This document shows positions 8,797 to 17,809 of a DNA stretch of 19,404 bases, in pieces. Numbering within the stretch: position 1 is the first letter of the stretch; each line of letters begins with the position of its first letter. The DNA comes from Larix sibirica (lineage: Eukaryota > Streptophyta > Pinopsida > Pinales > Pinaceae). The notes under the pieces were generated by a model. That model did not search any database, was not told the origin of the DNA, and saw only the letters and a program-made list of their open reading frames with translations. The DNA lies in NCBI GenBank assembly GCA_004151065.3, contig NWUY0300000951.1, positions 44,967 to 64,370 of the forward strand. The letters run 5' to 3'. The position numbers and the translations under genes are program-made.

Positions 8797-10200
8797 ATGA
8801 AAATTTTTGCCTCCAAGTTTAAGAGGGGTATCTTGATGGTAGATTTCCTTTCTACTAGCATGTCTCTAAGGATCACTTCATATGTGGACAGTGGATCATC
8901 TAGGAAATATGTTACATTAGACCAAGATTTATTTTCAAGTATAAAATATCACATATTAGGAGTTCTAATTGAGTTTAGTGATGATGCTAGTATCTAGCAG
9001 TAAGAGTTGGTACTATTCCCTTCCAATTCTAGTCTAGTAACTCTTTAGAATTTGGCACTGTGTTATTTGTTCTAGGTCTTAGGAATAAATTTATTTCAAT
9101 TTTTTCCATGGAATATAAGGGATTTGGAGTAGAGTTCAAGAACTAAAAATTCCTTATAATACCAAAAGAGTCTAACCTACAATCAAAATAGGTGATCAGG
9201 GTTAGAGAAGGAAACTTATACAAGTTACATGGTGAACCTATTGTAGCCCTAGTTCATAACATGGAAAAATTGTGCAATTTGTGGCACAAGAGGACGAGGC
9301 ACCTCCATCACAGTGCACTACCTATTTTGAGGGAGATAGTTACAATCATTCCAAAGTTCAACATTGAGAAGTAGGGTGTATGCAAAGGGTGCACACTTGG
9401 AAACTATGTGAATTCTACTTTACCAAGCATTGAGCATAGGTATAAGAGCATTCTATACCTAGTCCATTCAAATGTATTTTGGTTGATATCAAAAAAATCC
9501 ATATTAGAAGCGTGTACTATATTTCCTTCATTGTTGACTTATCTCACAAAAATTTGATCTACTTCCTAAAGACCAAGGATGGGATCTTTAGCATGTTTTG
9601 GGAGTTAAAAGCTCTATAAAAAACTAGACAAGGAAGAAGGTCAAAGTTAAGAGATCAAACAAAGGGGGTAACTAAGTACGCCTCTAAGGAGTTTTAGTGT
9701 TTATGCAAGGATGCAAGAATCAAGAGGTATCTAACTTTCCATACAACCCATAGTAGAATGGGGTTGTAGAGCATATGAATCAATCCATCATAGGGGATTC
9801 TAAGGCCATGATACATGACTGGGAATTATCAAAGTTCCTTTGGTCAAAATCAGGTAACATGAAAATCTACATTTAAAACACATGTCCTCATAATATCTTA
9901 AATTAAAAGGCCCCAAAGGAGGAATTCACTAGTCTAAAGCCATAGCTAGGTCATTTTCACATCTTTGGTTGTCTAGTTTATATCATTGTGCTATTAGAGA
10001 AGGGGAATAAGTTGGAGCTTTCCAATGAGAAGGGTATGTTTGGTGGGTACAATGAAACTTCAAAGGCCTACTAGGTATTTATTCCATAGAAAATAATTAA
10101 ATTTATAAGTAGGGATGTAAGGTTTGAGGAAAAAATTTCATCAAGGAAGTCTCATGAACCTATTCCAATGACAGAGGATGAAGAGTAGAAGGATCCAAAG
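8797..10200 (+). pseudogene. Copia protease and integrase pseudogene
   Basis: The aspartic protease site is 'YVDSGSSRKYV' with DSGS at 8887-8898 (relatives usually have DSGA). A gag-pre-integrase block follows at 9192-9372 ('GNLYKLHGEP', 'LWHKRTRHLHHSALPI'), then an in-frame TAG and 'GVCKGCTLG', completing the HHCC zinc site of integrase. Core pieces are 'YYISFIVDLSHKNLIYFLK' near 9507-9565 and 'NGVVEHMNQSI' near 9757-9790. Later 'FGCLVYIIV' (about 9962-9988) and 'FGGYNETSKAY' (about 10038-10070) give the C-terminal part. The intact product would cut the polyprotein and insert the cDNA. Stops throughout rule out function. Confidence 0.8.
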
Positions 10201-10439
10201 GTTGATCCAGGGTCACTAGTGACTTCTAGTTTGGGTTAGTGACCTGTAGTCATAGAGGAGGAGCCACCATATCCTACCGATTCTGTTAGGATACCTGGAT
10301 GATTCACTCAAACATTGATGGATGTTCAGTAGCATGTTGAGATTCCTAGGAGCGCATTCAAGGAGAGCAAACCAATGAAAACGTTTCCAAACTACATGGC
10401 ATTGATGAGTAACATCATATAATCTAATCCTTCCATTTT

Positions 10440-10762
10440 TTTGGAGGTAGGGGACTAGAAGGTTTGGAGGGATTTCATGGTGGAAGAGTACACCTCCATC
10501 AAGAAAAATGGTGTATGGGACATAGTGCCAATATTGGATGGGGAAAAAGTCATGACTTCTAAGTGGATCTACAAGATCAATCATGTAGTATATGGATACA
10601 CAAAAAAGTATAAAGTGAGGTTTTTGGTGCCATGGCTCTCCCAAGAAGGGTGCAAGCTAGATATAGAAACTGCGTTCATGACAAATGCAATTGGCATGAT
10701 GCATTACTTCTTGGGGTTGGAGGTTTGGTAGAGACTAGAGGAGATTTTCCTTGGGAAAGGTA
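10440..10762 (+). pseudogene. Copia RT pseudogene lacking its catalytic core
   Basis: The RT start is clear: 'MVEEYTSIKKNGVWDIVPIL' from 10477, followed by 'VMTSKWIYKI' and 'YKVRFLVPWLSQEG'. 'CKLDIETAFM' near 10650-10680 corresponds to the first catalytic Asp region. It passes directly into 'MMHYFLGLEVW' (10696-10728), which in intact copia RT lies downstream of the YVDD aspartates. The intervening palm, including YVDD, is missing in one step while the frame stays open. After a TAG the homology continues as 'RLEEIFLGKGK' and breaks at about 10762. The product could not polymerise DNA. Confidence 0.8.
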
Positions 10763-11560
10763 AGACATGGCTCTTATTCTTCAAGAAATATATCCAAGTA
10801 TACCTAGAAAAGTCATCGATGAAAGTCAATAAATACCTTCCACCAACTAGTGATGGTTTGTTCAAGATACACAGTCACTATGGACAAGTTCTAGCTAAGT
10901 TTTCACTATCCAAACTTTCTTGTTTCAAAGGTATCCTGATGATGCTTTCCAAGCATACATCCTTCACATACTCCATTAGGGGGGGCAATTGCAAAAGACC
11001 AATAACCAAATTTCAAGCTTCAAAAATTCAAAGGTCCAAGTCGTCCATGCCATAATCTGCTTCGATCATCACTGTGAGTTATAAGTATAGTTATTCCTAG
11101 ATCTTTCTTGGGACAGTCATGGAACTTATACAGTCGATCCTTCAGGACTAAGAAAACTTTGGAGACAACAACAAAGTTGTTGTGCATGCGCTTGACAACA
11201 CAAACCGATCTAGCCAAAACTCTACTTTCTTGCAATCTAGGTTAGTTGGGCAATCGACAATAAATTTGTGCTCAAGCTAGGTACATGATACACATCAATG
11301 ATCACACCATTGTGATATTTTATCTTTCCACAGCCAACAACACTAAGTGTAATCACCTGCTACAAAAAATTATTTTTCTATAGCTTCTTTTCATAAGAAA
11401 AAAGAGAAGTAATATTAGCCATGTAATGGGTGCAACTAGAGTCGACTATCCATTCACTCTAAGAAGTATGTGTATGAAAGGATTGAGAAGTATTAATAAA
11501 AAATGTATAGTTAATTGCCTTACCTTTTAAAGTTTGGGTCAATAGATCGATCAATGTTCT
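10762..11560 (-). pseudogene. Copia protease and integrase pseudogene (minus strand)
   Basis: On the minus strand the protease reads 'EWIVDSSCTHYMANI', with the catalytic Asp codon at 11443-11441 and Ser where the site usually has Gly (DSG). 'VYHVPSLSTNLLSIAQLT' near 11290-11240 is the conserved copia stretch after protease. Then comes 'VFLVLKDRLYKFH' (about 11150) and 'SRLWHGRLGPLNF' (11058-11020), the gag-pre-integrase block. 'GVCEGCMLGKHHQDTF' near 10980-10930 gives the CxxC of the zinc site, and 'IDDFSRYTWIYFLK' near 10820-10777 the integrase core. Stops and frameshifts occur between the blocks. Confidence 0.8.
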
Positions 11561-11563
11561 AAC

Positions 11564-12400
11564 CTAAGCATCTGATTCAAGTTTCTTCACTTTATCCCCT
11601 AGGTCCTTTGTCTTGTCCCAACAAGCCTCCTCCATATGTCCCAGTTTTCCGCAATAACGACAGGTCTTTTTCTTTCTACCTTTCTTAGTCATCTTATCAA
11701 TTTGGTTGACACGGTCGTGTTCCTTCTCCTGTTTACATATTTCTTTGTAATTATGTCTACCTTTTCCCTTCAACTAATGGGGCATGTTGTTGGACATCAA
11801 GTTTCCTATCATCGAGCAATTTTTTCCATGCCCTAGTTAGTGAAGCACAAAAAGAGTCAAAGGTATAGTCGTTACAATCATGAGGGAAAACTGGCACAAA
11901 ATGTCGAACATAACACATCATCCAATGTATTCAAATTCATCGAGATCAATTCAATGAGCTAACCATCTTTCTTGGGAAAATCCTTTATGCATTCACTCAA
12001 TTTCAACTAAAGTTCTTTTACACAAGCCATATAAGTCTTCAATTCTTTCAAACGAGTAAGGATCTAGAGAGATCAACGCTTTCTCAATCTGTATAACCTG
12101 ACTTTCATCGGATTTTATCAAACAAAGTCTTAGCTTCTTCATATAGCATTTGAGCAGTCGATCCTGCTTGTATGAAAGTGAAACTCATTAGAGATGTAAG
12201 TGAATCTCATCAATGACAAAAAAAAATTGGTCATCCTTTAGATCTACAACAACAATTTTTGTAAACTACCACAGTGCTTTACTCTTCAACAATGTTTCCA
12301 TAACTTGTGCCCAAATTCAATAATTGTCGCCATCCAAGATCATAGGGTTTCGCTTGGAATTGATAATGCCAACTACTAATCCAATCCTAGATTTAGTTTG
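11564..12400 (-). pseudogene. Copia gag pseudogene with intact zinc knuckle (minus strand)
   Basis: Minus-strand reading gives 'MILDGDNY', a stop and 'IWAQVMETLLKSKALW' near 12345-12265, a typical copia gag beginning. 'DPYSFERIEDLYGL' follows near 12065. An open segment at 11773-11564 ends with a lysine-rich stretch and the CCHC knuckle 'CRYCGKLGHMEEAC' at 11662-11621 (C-x2-C-x4-H-x4-C, all ligands present). The knuckle binds element RNA in intact gag. Several stops upstream break the frame, so only the knuckle segment is still open. Confidence 0.75.
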
Positions 12401-12502
12401 CAAGTTGAAACCCTAAGTCAACCTACAAGACAAATCCAACTTATTAGAAGCATTGGCAGTGTCCACAAGACTTGTAGACAACAGGCTAGATCTCAATCCA
12501 CT

Positions 12503-12515
12503 AGCTCTAATACCA
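12503..12515 (-). other. Degenerate primer-binding site for initiator Met-tRNA
   Basis: Minus-strand TGGTATTAGAGCT differs from the consensus TGGTATCAGAGCT at one base, a C-to-T change. It directly follows an LTR end TTCTCCAACA (minus strand), so the 5' LTR lies to the right, starting at 12516. Confidence 0.75.
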
Positions 12516-12800
12516 TGTTGGAGAATCAAAGAATCAAGTAGATCAGAGAGCTAGTATTTCAAGAGAGACATGATGTCTAGAGACACCATTATAACACTTA
12601 AGCACAATTATACATAGCTCAACATACAAATAAGTATAAAAAACAAAAGATTTCCATACACGACACATTCACATTGTATTCACTATGTCATAGATCGACC
12701 CATAGGAACATCTTATACAGCACCAAGATGTAACCAATTCCCTTGAATTGTAAAAGGCAAGGTCTACATAGATTAACATGGGCGCATAACGAACTCCTTA
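12516..12800 (-). repeat. Probable 5' LTR sequence of the minus-strand copia, outer border not found
   Basis: The LTR's inner end is TGTTGGAGAATC on the plus strand, the complement of a terminal TTCTCCAACA next to the primer-binding site. No second LTR copy exists in the window to define the outer end. The 12800 limit is only where gag-like sequence of another element begins to be suspected. Confidence 0.4.
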
Positions 12801-12819
12801 ATTTTTGTCTTGTCCTACT

Positions 12820-12935
12820 CACCAGTCAATTGTTTTATTCTAGCTACCCAACTAGTCAAATGCTTAGTCAACCATTTAGTGGGTCTCCTAGTCAACTCAT
12901 TAGTTGACCTTCCGATCAACTCTCCCAATCAACTA
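12820..12935 (+). repeat. Degenerate AGTCAA-rich repeat
   Basis: The words CCAGTCAATT, CTAGTCAAAT, TTAGTCAACC, CTAGTCAACT, TTAGTTGACC, CGATCAACTC and CAATCAACTA recur at about 11-20 base intervals. They code for the 'LVN/LVD' pattern in the frame that continues into the gag-like segment. It looks like a diverged short tandem repeat rather than a recognised binding-site array. Confidence 0.5.
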
Positions 12936-13341
12936 ACTTTCTCTCAAAAATCCAGAGCTGTGATGAACCTGGAAACCCTATTGTTCCAACAAATCTCGGA
13001 TACCTTCAAAACTCTCTTTGGAACGATGAATACCACTCAGGTCAACCAACTTGAAACTAAACTCTCCAACATCAAGATGGGTGACTTTAACACAATTGAG
13101 GAGGATATTGTAAGGATTAAAAACATAAAGGCTAACATAATTCAAGCAGGAAGAAAAGGCAAATCAAATCTGAAACTTATAATGATGTTCTTGTCCAAAT
13201 GCTCATGTCACATATGCTGTTAAAAATTCGACTCCATTATTCAATTATGTTAGCAACACCTTGCATAATTAGCCCGCCCCGATTACTCTGCCTTCACATA
13301 GGTCAAGGCCCATATCTAAGTTGGCTATCTCCACTCTTCTT

Positions 13342-13515
13342 GATGCGACAAAGTTCCTTGTTGGTCCATTTTCATGCTATCAAGAGGAATCTACTCCACC
13401 TTAGGCCCTTCTTGCTCAGATTGTTGATTGTTTTCAAAATGAATCTGATGCAACTAAGTTTCTTGCTAACCCATCTATGCACCATTAGGAGGAATCTTCT
13501 CCAACACCTAGTCAA
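13342..13515 (+). repeat. Imperfect direct repeat, period about 105 bases
   Basis: The segments starting at 13342 and 13447 both read GATGC-AC-AAGTT-CTTG and continue for about 70 bases to similar ends. They encode 'DATKFLVGPFSCYQEEST' and 'DATKFLANPSMHH..EESSP'. This is an internal repeat in the C-terminal part of the gag-like relic. Confidence 0.6.
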
Positions 13516-13559
13516 ACTTGATATGTAGCACAATAACCCTCTTGGGATGTGTGCACCTG

Positions 13560-14750
13560 TTTTAACCCCCACTTGAAGGTAGAACTCCCTTCTTGAAAGG
13601 ACACCTCACTTGAGTTGTGCATAAATACGCAACTCAAGCTCTCATTTGTATCATCACATGTTTACATCTTCTTGGTTTTATGCCTAAGGGAACCTACATC
13701 TTTGGCATTCTCTTGTGTTTGGCATTTCTTTCTTTTATGTGTACTTGTGCATTTACTCTGTAGCACACTTGTACTTTGGGCATTTCTCTCTCTCTAGCCC
13801 ACTAGGGTTATCTCCCCTTAGCGCACTTGTGATTGAGTTGCTGCATCATTTGGGTTTGTTTTTCATTCCATTTGATTCCCTGCTTTCACTAGTGAATCAC
13901 AACAGTTTGGTGGGGTAGCGTAAAGTTGGGGACTGATCTTTAGAGGACAGGATCCACTAAGATGTTTGGTTGGCAATATAGCTTTTGTAGAGTGTACATT
14001 CTCACGGTTAGTCAGCATTATGGGATTTTTCTGGAGTAAACCATGTTAAAGCAGCAAAATGTTCCCTATGTTTCAAGTGGACACTCCACTAATCATCAGG
14101 GGATATACGTTCTCAATATATCTTTTCTTAGTGGTGGGATCATCACTGTCACTGTGCACCACAAATTGTAACTACTGCTTTCTATAGTTACTGGAGTAGG
14201 CATTCATACATGCTAACCACAATAACTATACATTCCTCTTCCATGCTGATTCTGTAGCAAACTTTGGTGGACCAGAATGCCACTCTAAAACATGTTCAAA
14301 AATATAAATAGAAGTTTTTAATCCAAGGCTCAAATGTTTTATTTTAATCAACTAAGAATACTTGATCATATATATTTATTCAATGTCAATAAATCGTTGC
14401 TTTATTTATCCCATCTCAGAAGGTTATGATATGTAATTTCCTTTGTTTCATCCAAACCCTATTATATTTGAAAAACCCGATTTATGCATGCATTTAACAA
14501 ATTTTGACAAAACCATATTTCTGTCAAACATTAGAATAGAACATTGAAATTCCTAAAATTCTAAGTCAAATATTGAATAGCGCTTTAGCTAGCCTCGTAC
14601 ACCTAAGAGAGAATTGTATTGTGCCTTTGAGTTCTAAACAGGTTAGAGTCTAGACTGTGACCTCCACCAGGTGTAAATATTTTATCCAAGCAGCCAGTGA
14701 AGTGCATTATAGGAGGTTGTTGTATATTGCACGAAAGAAAAGGGGAAGTG
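13560..14750. other. Gene-free stretch left of the transporter exons
   Basis: No domain or exon is recognised on either strand. The open frames at 13615-13797 and 13715-13918 are low-complexity Leu/Phe/Ser translations without signature. In particular I found no further minus-strand transporter exon here, so the intron after the 14754 exon is at least about 1 kb or the gene stops. A hairpin lies at 13609-13638. Confidence 0.5.
13609..13638. repeat. Perfect 9-bp inverted repeat
   Basis: CTTGAGTTG (13609-13617) pairs with CAACTCAAG (13630-13638) around a 12-base spacer containing ATAAATA. No neighbouring gene gives it a role. Confidence 0.5.
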
Positions 14751-14753
14751 TAC

Positions 14754-15448
14754 CTTGACCAGCCATTGTGGACTCTCTGCACAAAGTTCCATTCCCAAAG
14801 CCAATAAAGCTGCAGGAATAGCTGATATCCAGAAACATGCCCTCCACCTAGTATTAAACCAATTTCATCAGAAAAAAGGCACTTTCAAATAATCTGCTGC
14901 AAAAGCAAAAGGAAATAAATTTACAACATACGGACCATCAATCATGATTAAAAACACACTTCAGTACATAGACAATAAAAACTGAATCACTGAAAATTGT
15001 TCCAATTTGCTGCTCAATGCTTAACCTTTCAACCTTCACATCATATGCACATAATTTAAACAATACAATTCCTTGTCATCCGAAGCTTACCATCCTGGAA
15101 TACTCTTTGCAGGGATCCCCATGAACAAGGCTCCCAGAATGCCTAGACAAGATGCAATCTGACATAAGCTTCCATATGTTCCCCTCACGTGGGCTGGCGA
15201 GACCTATTTGTTAAGAGACAGGAGAATAATTAACTAAAACTGCAGTTTCAGGAAAATATATAAGACAAACAAGTACAAATTTATATTGATAAAGTTAGAA
15301 AACTGATGTCAACTTTTAAACTGACACTCATCCATATTCCATTCTTACCTCAGTTACATACAGTGCTGTAACTGGCCCACCAACACCCACTCCTAATCCA
15401 ACTATTAATCTCCCAAGAAGCATAGCTTGTGAATTTGGTGACATTGCA
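14754..15448 (-). CDS. Plastidic glucose transporter-like sugar carrier, three internal exons
   Basis: Three exons on the minus strand: 15448-15349 (100 nt), 15203-15091 (113 nt) and 14847-14754 (94 nt). Introns of 145 and 243 bases separate them, all with GT/AG ends. Phases match: Glu ends the first exon cleanly and a Trp codon is split between the second and third. Together they give about 102 residues without a stop. The first exon plus the start of the second fits PROSITE sugar-transport signature 2: 'IVGLGVGVGGPVTALYVTE', then 'VSPAHVRG'. Then come 'GTYGSLCQIASCLG', 'GIPAKSIPGWW' and 'ESPQWLVK', the sixth-helix motif. This covers roughly helices 4 to 6 of a 12-helix major facilitator. 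Resemblance is closest, from memory, to the Arabidopsis plastid-envelope glucose carrier group (probable plastidic glucose transporter 1 type). If complete elsewhere it would export glucose from plastids after starch breakdown. Start, transit peptide and C-terminus are not seen. Intact frames suggest a living gene, but a fragment is possible. Confidence 0.85.
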
Positions 15449-15700
15449 CTATAAGAAAAATGCAAACAAGTCAAGCTCCAAAACATTTCCTCCAAAAAAT
15501 AAATATATATGACTATTCTGATCTTAAGAAACAAGAAGAAGACTGTGATGTAATGATCCAAAACAGATGCAACGTCTCGTACTTCTACAACCTGGTGTAA
15601 AACCGAGTAATAAAGTTTTTTCTGAATACCCTTGTGTGCCCCTTTTTAGCATGTTTCCCATTATCCCATAAACAACTGAAAATGACAGCCAGCACCCTTG
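15449..15700 (-). other. Upstream intron sequence of the transporter
   Basis: The acceptor at 15449-15453 (CTTATAG before the exon on the minus strand) is preceded by a T-rich tract, as expected of a plant 3' splice site. No earlier exon is recognised before LINE sequence begins at about 15700. An (AAT)n run at 15701-15714 lies near that border. Confidence 0.5.
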
Positions 15701-15733
15701 AATAATAATAATAACTTCCTTAGGCTCAAGGGA

Positions 15734-15863
15734 TTCTGTCAAGTAATTTCAGAAAAACAATTTGGGATTCTTTACAACAGAGGGATTCATGATGCTGTTT
15801 CTGTCAAGTAATTTCAGAAAAACAATTTGGGATTCTTTACAACAGAGGGATTCATGATGCTGT
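15734..15863 (+). repeat. Perfect 65-bp tandem duplication within LINE RT
   Basis: Positions 15734-15798 and 15799-15863 are identical and adjacent. The unit runs from TTCTGTCAAGTAATTTCAG to CATGATGCTGT. It encodes the RT segment 'QVISEKQFGILYNRGIHDA'. Because 65 is not a multiple of three, the duplication shifts the frame. Perfect identity amid an otherwise mutated LINE suggests a recent event or an assembly artefact. Confidence 0.95.
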
Positions 15864-16540
15864 GGATACAGCCCAGGACGGTTTACATGTAATCAAAACT
15901 GGCAAGCTCCCCGCAGCAGTGATAAAGAGACTTAGCTAAGGATCATGATAAGGTGAACTGGTTCTACATCAGTCTGGATCTGCTTCAAATGGGCATGAAT
16001 CTACACAGTAAATTGAATATTGAGGTATATTTATTCAGCCTCCTTTTAATAAATGGTTCCCCATCCAGCTTTTTCAATGCCTCCAGGGGGCTTAGACAGG
16101 GCTGTCCCCTGTCCCTCTTCTTGATCCTATTGGTTGCTGAAGGATTAAGCAGGTTAATATCAGAAGCAAAAAGGGTGGGTGATATTAAGGGAGTTATAGA
16201 GTAGCAGGGTCTGTGTTTCTCTCTTGTTTGTAGATGATATCTTGCTCTTCTGTCATGGTTCCCTTCGGGAACTGAAGATATACAAGGGTATTCTGGAAAC
16301 TTGGAAAGTTATTGCAATGCACCTGGAATGGAAGTAAATTTATAAATTGTGTCTGCTCTTCAGTGAATTAGGGCTTAAATTGGAAAATCAAATATCACAG
16401 ATATTTGCCCTTCCTTCAAGCCCTGTCGATCAGGAAGTAAAGTATCTGGGGTTCAATCTGAAACCAAATGACTACAGCTATGATGATTGGTTATGGTCAT
16501 TCAAAAAAATCAAGGCTAGAATATCCTGTTGGTGTTAGAG
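15745..16540 (+). pseudogene. LINE reverse transcriptase pseudogene
   Basis: Blocks in order are 'ISEKQFGILYNRGIHDAVDT' (second copy of the duplication into 15875), 'DKVNWFY' near 15950, 'LINGSPSSFF' then 'ASRGLRQGCPLS' near 16050-16117, 'FLILLVAEGLSRLI' near 16118-16160, and the catalytic 'FVDDILLFCHGSL' with FVDD at 16227-16238 (LINEs usually have F/Y-A-D-D). 'VKYLGF' near 16438 is the block after it. The RT would prime cDNA synthesis from nicked target DNA. A stop after 'VIE' near 16202, further stops near 16335 and the 65-bp duplication break the frame. Confidence 0.8.
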
Positions 16541-17800
16541 ATGGTTATCTCAAGGAGGAAAACTGATTCTTGTAAAGTCAGTATGGCAAAGTACACCAGT
16601 GTATTGTTTATCTATTTCACAAGTGCCATAAGGAATCCTTGAAAGATTAGGAAAAAAAGCTTCAGCTTCCTCTGTACAGGGAGGAAGCAAACAGAGGGAA
16701 TCCCACTTGGTAAATGGACAAAAAATAGCAAGGCAAACGAGGCAGAAGGTTGAGGATTGAAGAACATACATGTTTTCAGACTGCAAAAAGCATGTGGAGA
16801 TTCTTCTTTAAAGAAAGTTTATGGGGCAAAGTCATGAGAGCTAAATATTTCAAAGGCTGCTCACTGGAGGATTGTATAAAGAATATCTGTCAAGGGTGCA
16901 TCCATTGTTTGGAAGGGCTTGGTGAGAGTTTTTACAATTATATAAAGATGGGTTGCCTGGAAAATAGGCAGAGGTGACAGGTTTAGATTAGGGGACGACC
17001 CTTGGGTTGGCTGCAGTGGCAACTACAGATTATCATGAGAATTGAAGACAGAACTACGTGCACATGGAAAATCAAAACTAGCAGAAGTATCTATTCTTGG
17101 GATGCCAGGGGGTTGGTCTCAGCCCTCGTTGTCAGCTGAAGATCTAAATCTACAAGGTAACCTAGCAGAGCAACGAACTAATTATACTCAATTGTTAAAT
17201 CACAATGTAATCTTTTTAAAAGATCTCGAGGACTAACTGAAATAGACCTGGAATAAATCCATAGGTGCTCTTTCTGCTAAATCAGGAATGGAGCCTTGAT
17301 AGCTCTAGACCTAACTGGGAATGGGCTCTGATGGTGGAAGATGATATAGAAGCTAAGTTGTCCACTCAAAGCTAGAAGCTTCTGGCTAATTTTATCCAAC
17401 AAGGTCCTCAAATGGGGCAATGGTAAAAAATGAAATTGGAATGGTCCAAACCATGGTATTATATGCAATGTGGAAGGTGAATCAATTGACAGTATATTTG
17501 TTTATTGGTTCTTTCTCCAAATTAGTTTGGAATGAAATTCTTCAGATGGTGGGTGAGCCCAATAAGTGGAATAAGAACACTCTTACGGAACGTTTTGAGG
17601 CCTGGATGACATACTCCTCAGTCAAGTCACACCAAGCTTCACCATGCTATGTTCTTTGGGGCATATGGCTGTGCAGAAAATAAAATGATTTTTCAAGGAA
17701 GCAACATGGCTGCTGGTCTGGTGTCCCATGAAATCAGGATCTCACATAGAGAACAATGGAAAGCACCAAAGATTAAGACAGAATTCTTAAGAAGACAGTC
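16541..17800 (+). pseudogene. Decayed LINE linker and zf-RVT-like region
   Basis: Readable pieces include 'WLSQGGKLILVKSVWQSTPV' near 16541-16600, 'GGLGESF'-like sequence near 16915 and 'KWNKNTLTERFEAWM' near 17566-17610. 'LWGIWLCR' or 'FFGAYGCAENKMIFQGS' (two overlapping frames) lies near 17655-17700. The last corresponds to the 'W.IWL.RN..IF' block that precedes RNase H in plant LINEs. Frames change several times and stops are frequent. Confidence 0.65.
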
Positions 17801-17809
17801 ATCGACTTT

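Larger units (their letters stand above)
7979..10762 (+). mobile_element. Plus-strand copia retrotransposon relic, internally deleted and 3'-truncated
   Basis: The order gag, protease, gag-pre-integrase, integrase, RT is that of Ty1/copia elements. It begins 128 bases after LTR copy C ends. No LTR or primer-binding site of its own was recognised in 7852-7978, and the 3' side ends abruptly in the RT at about 10762, where minus-strand copia sequence starts. It has dozens of stops, many as TAG where relatives have Gln (for example the TAG just before 'GVCKGC' near 9372 and after 'FLGLEVW' near 10729), so it is old. Confidence 0.85.
10762..12515 (-). mobile_element. Minus-strand copia retrotransposon relic, 5' half
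   Basis: Read on the minus strand from 12515 the order is primer-binding site, gag, zinc knuckle, protease, gag-pre-integrase and integrase core. It stops at about 10762 inside integrase ('YTWIYFLKNKS' near 10770-10802), so RT, RNase H and the 3' LTR are missing. Its gag and protease differ from those of the two other copia relics, so it is a separate family. The abrupt join to plus-strand copia sequence makes a head-to-head chimera. Confidence 0.8.
12810..13520 (+). pseudogene. Gag-like retrotransposon relic (probably copia)
   Basis: An open segment of 137 codons (12810-13223) includes 'NTTQVNQLETKLSNIKMGDF' followed by 'NTIEEDIVRIKNIKANI', which resembles the QLE..L..M..GD..TIEEY pattern of copia gag (UBN2-type) proteins. 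After a frame change near 13200 a second frame reads 'FNYVSNTLHN' near 13238-13267, 'ISTLLDATKFLVGPFSCYQ' near 13328-13384, 'LLAQIVDCFQNESDATKF' near 13409-13462 and 'EESSPTP' near 13489. At least three stops interrupt it. No zinc knuckle, protease or LTR was found. The first 45 codons, rich in 'LVN' and 'LVD' repeats, may not belong to gag. Confidence 0.5.

Noticed and set aside
10216-10644. 142-codon minus-strand open frame
   Set aside because: It is antisense to the plus-strand copia RT and integrase C-terminus, which have clear homology; the antisense translation shows no domain.
10977-10985. Run of seven G as a polypurine tract
   Set aside because: It lies within minus-strand copia integrase ('APPNGVC') with no LTR terminus beside it.
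12516-13073. A 558-base LTR bounded by TGTTGGAGA and TCTCCAACA
   Set aside because: The right-hand TCTCCAACA falls inside the gag-like frame ('KLSNIKM'), so the match of termini is probably chance; the same applies to TTCTCCAACA at 13495.
13615-13918. Two overlapping Leu/Phe-rich open frames as a small membrane protein
   Set aside because: The hydrophobic composition follows from T-rich DNA; there is no start context, homology or neighbouring coding signal.
15328-15561. Minus-strand frame read as a single small protein
   Set aside because: Only 15349-15448 is exon; the residues before and after are intron translation across the GT/AG borders.
15524-15742. 72-codon minus-strand open frame just upstream of the transporter exons
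   Set aside because: No transporter homology; it overlaps intron and the start of the plus-strand LINE RT, and includes the translated AAT run.
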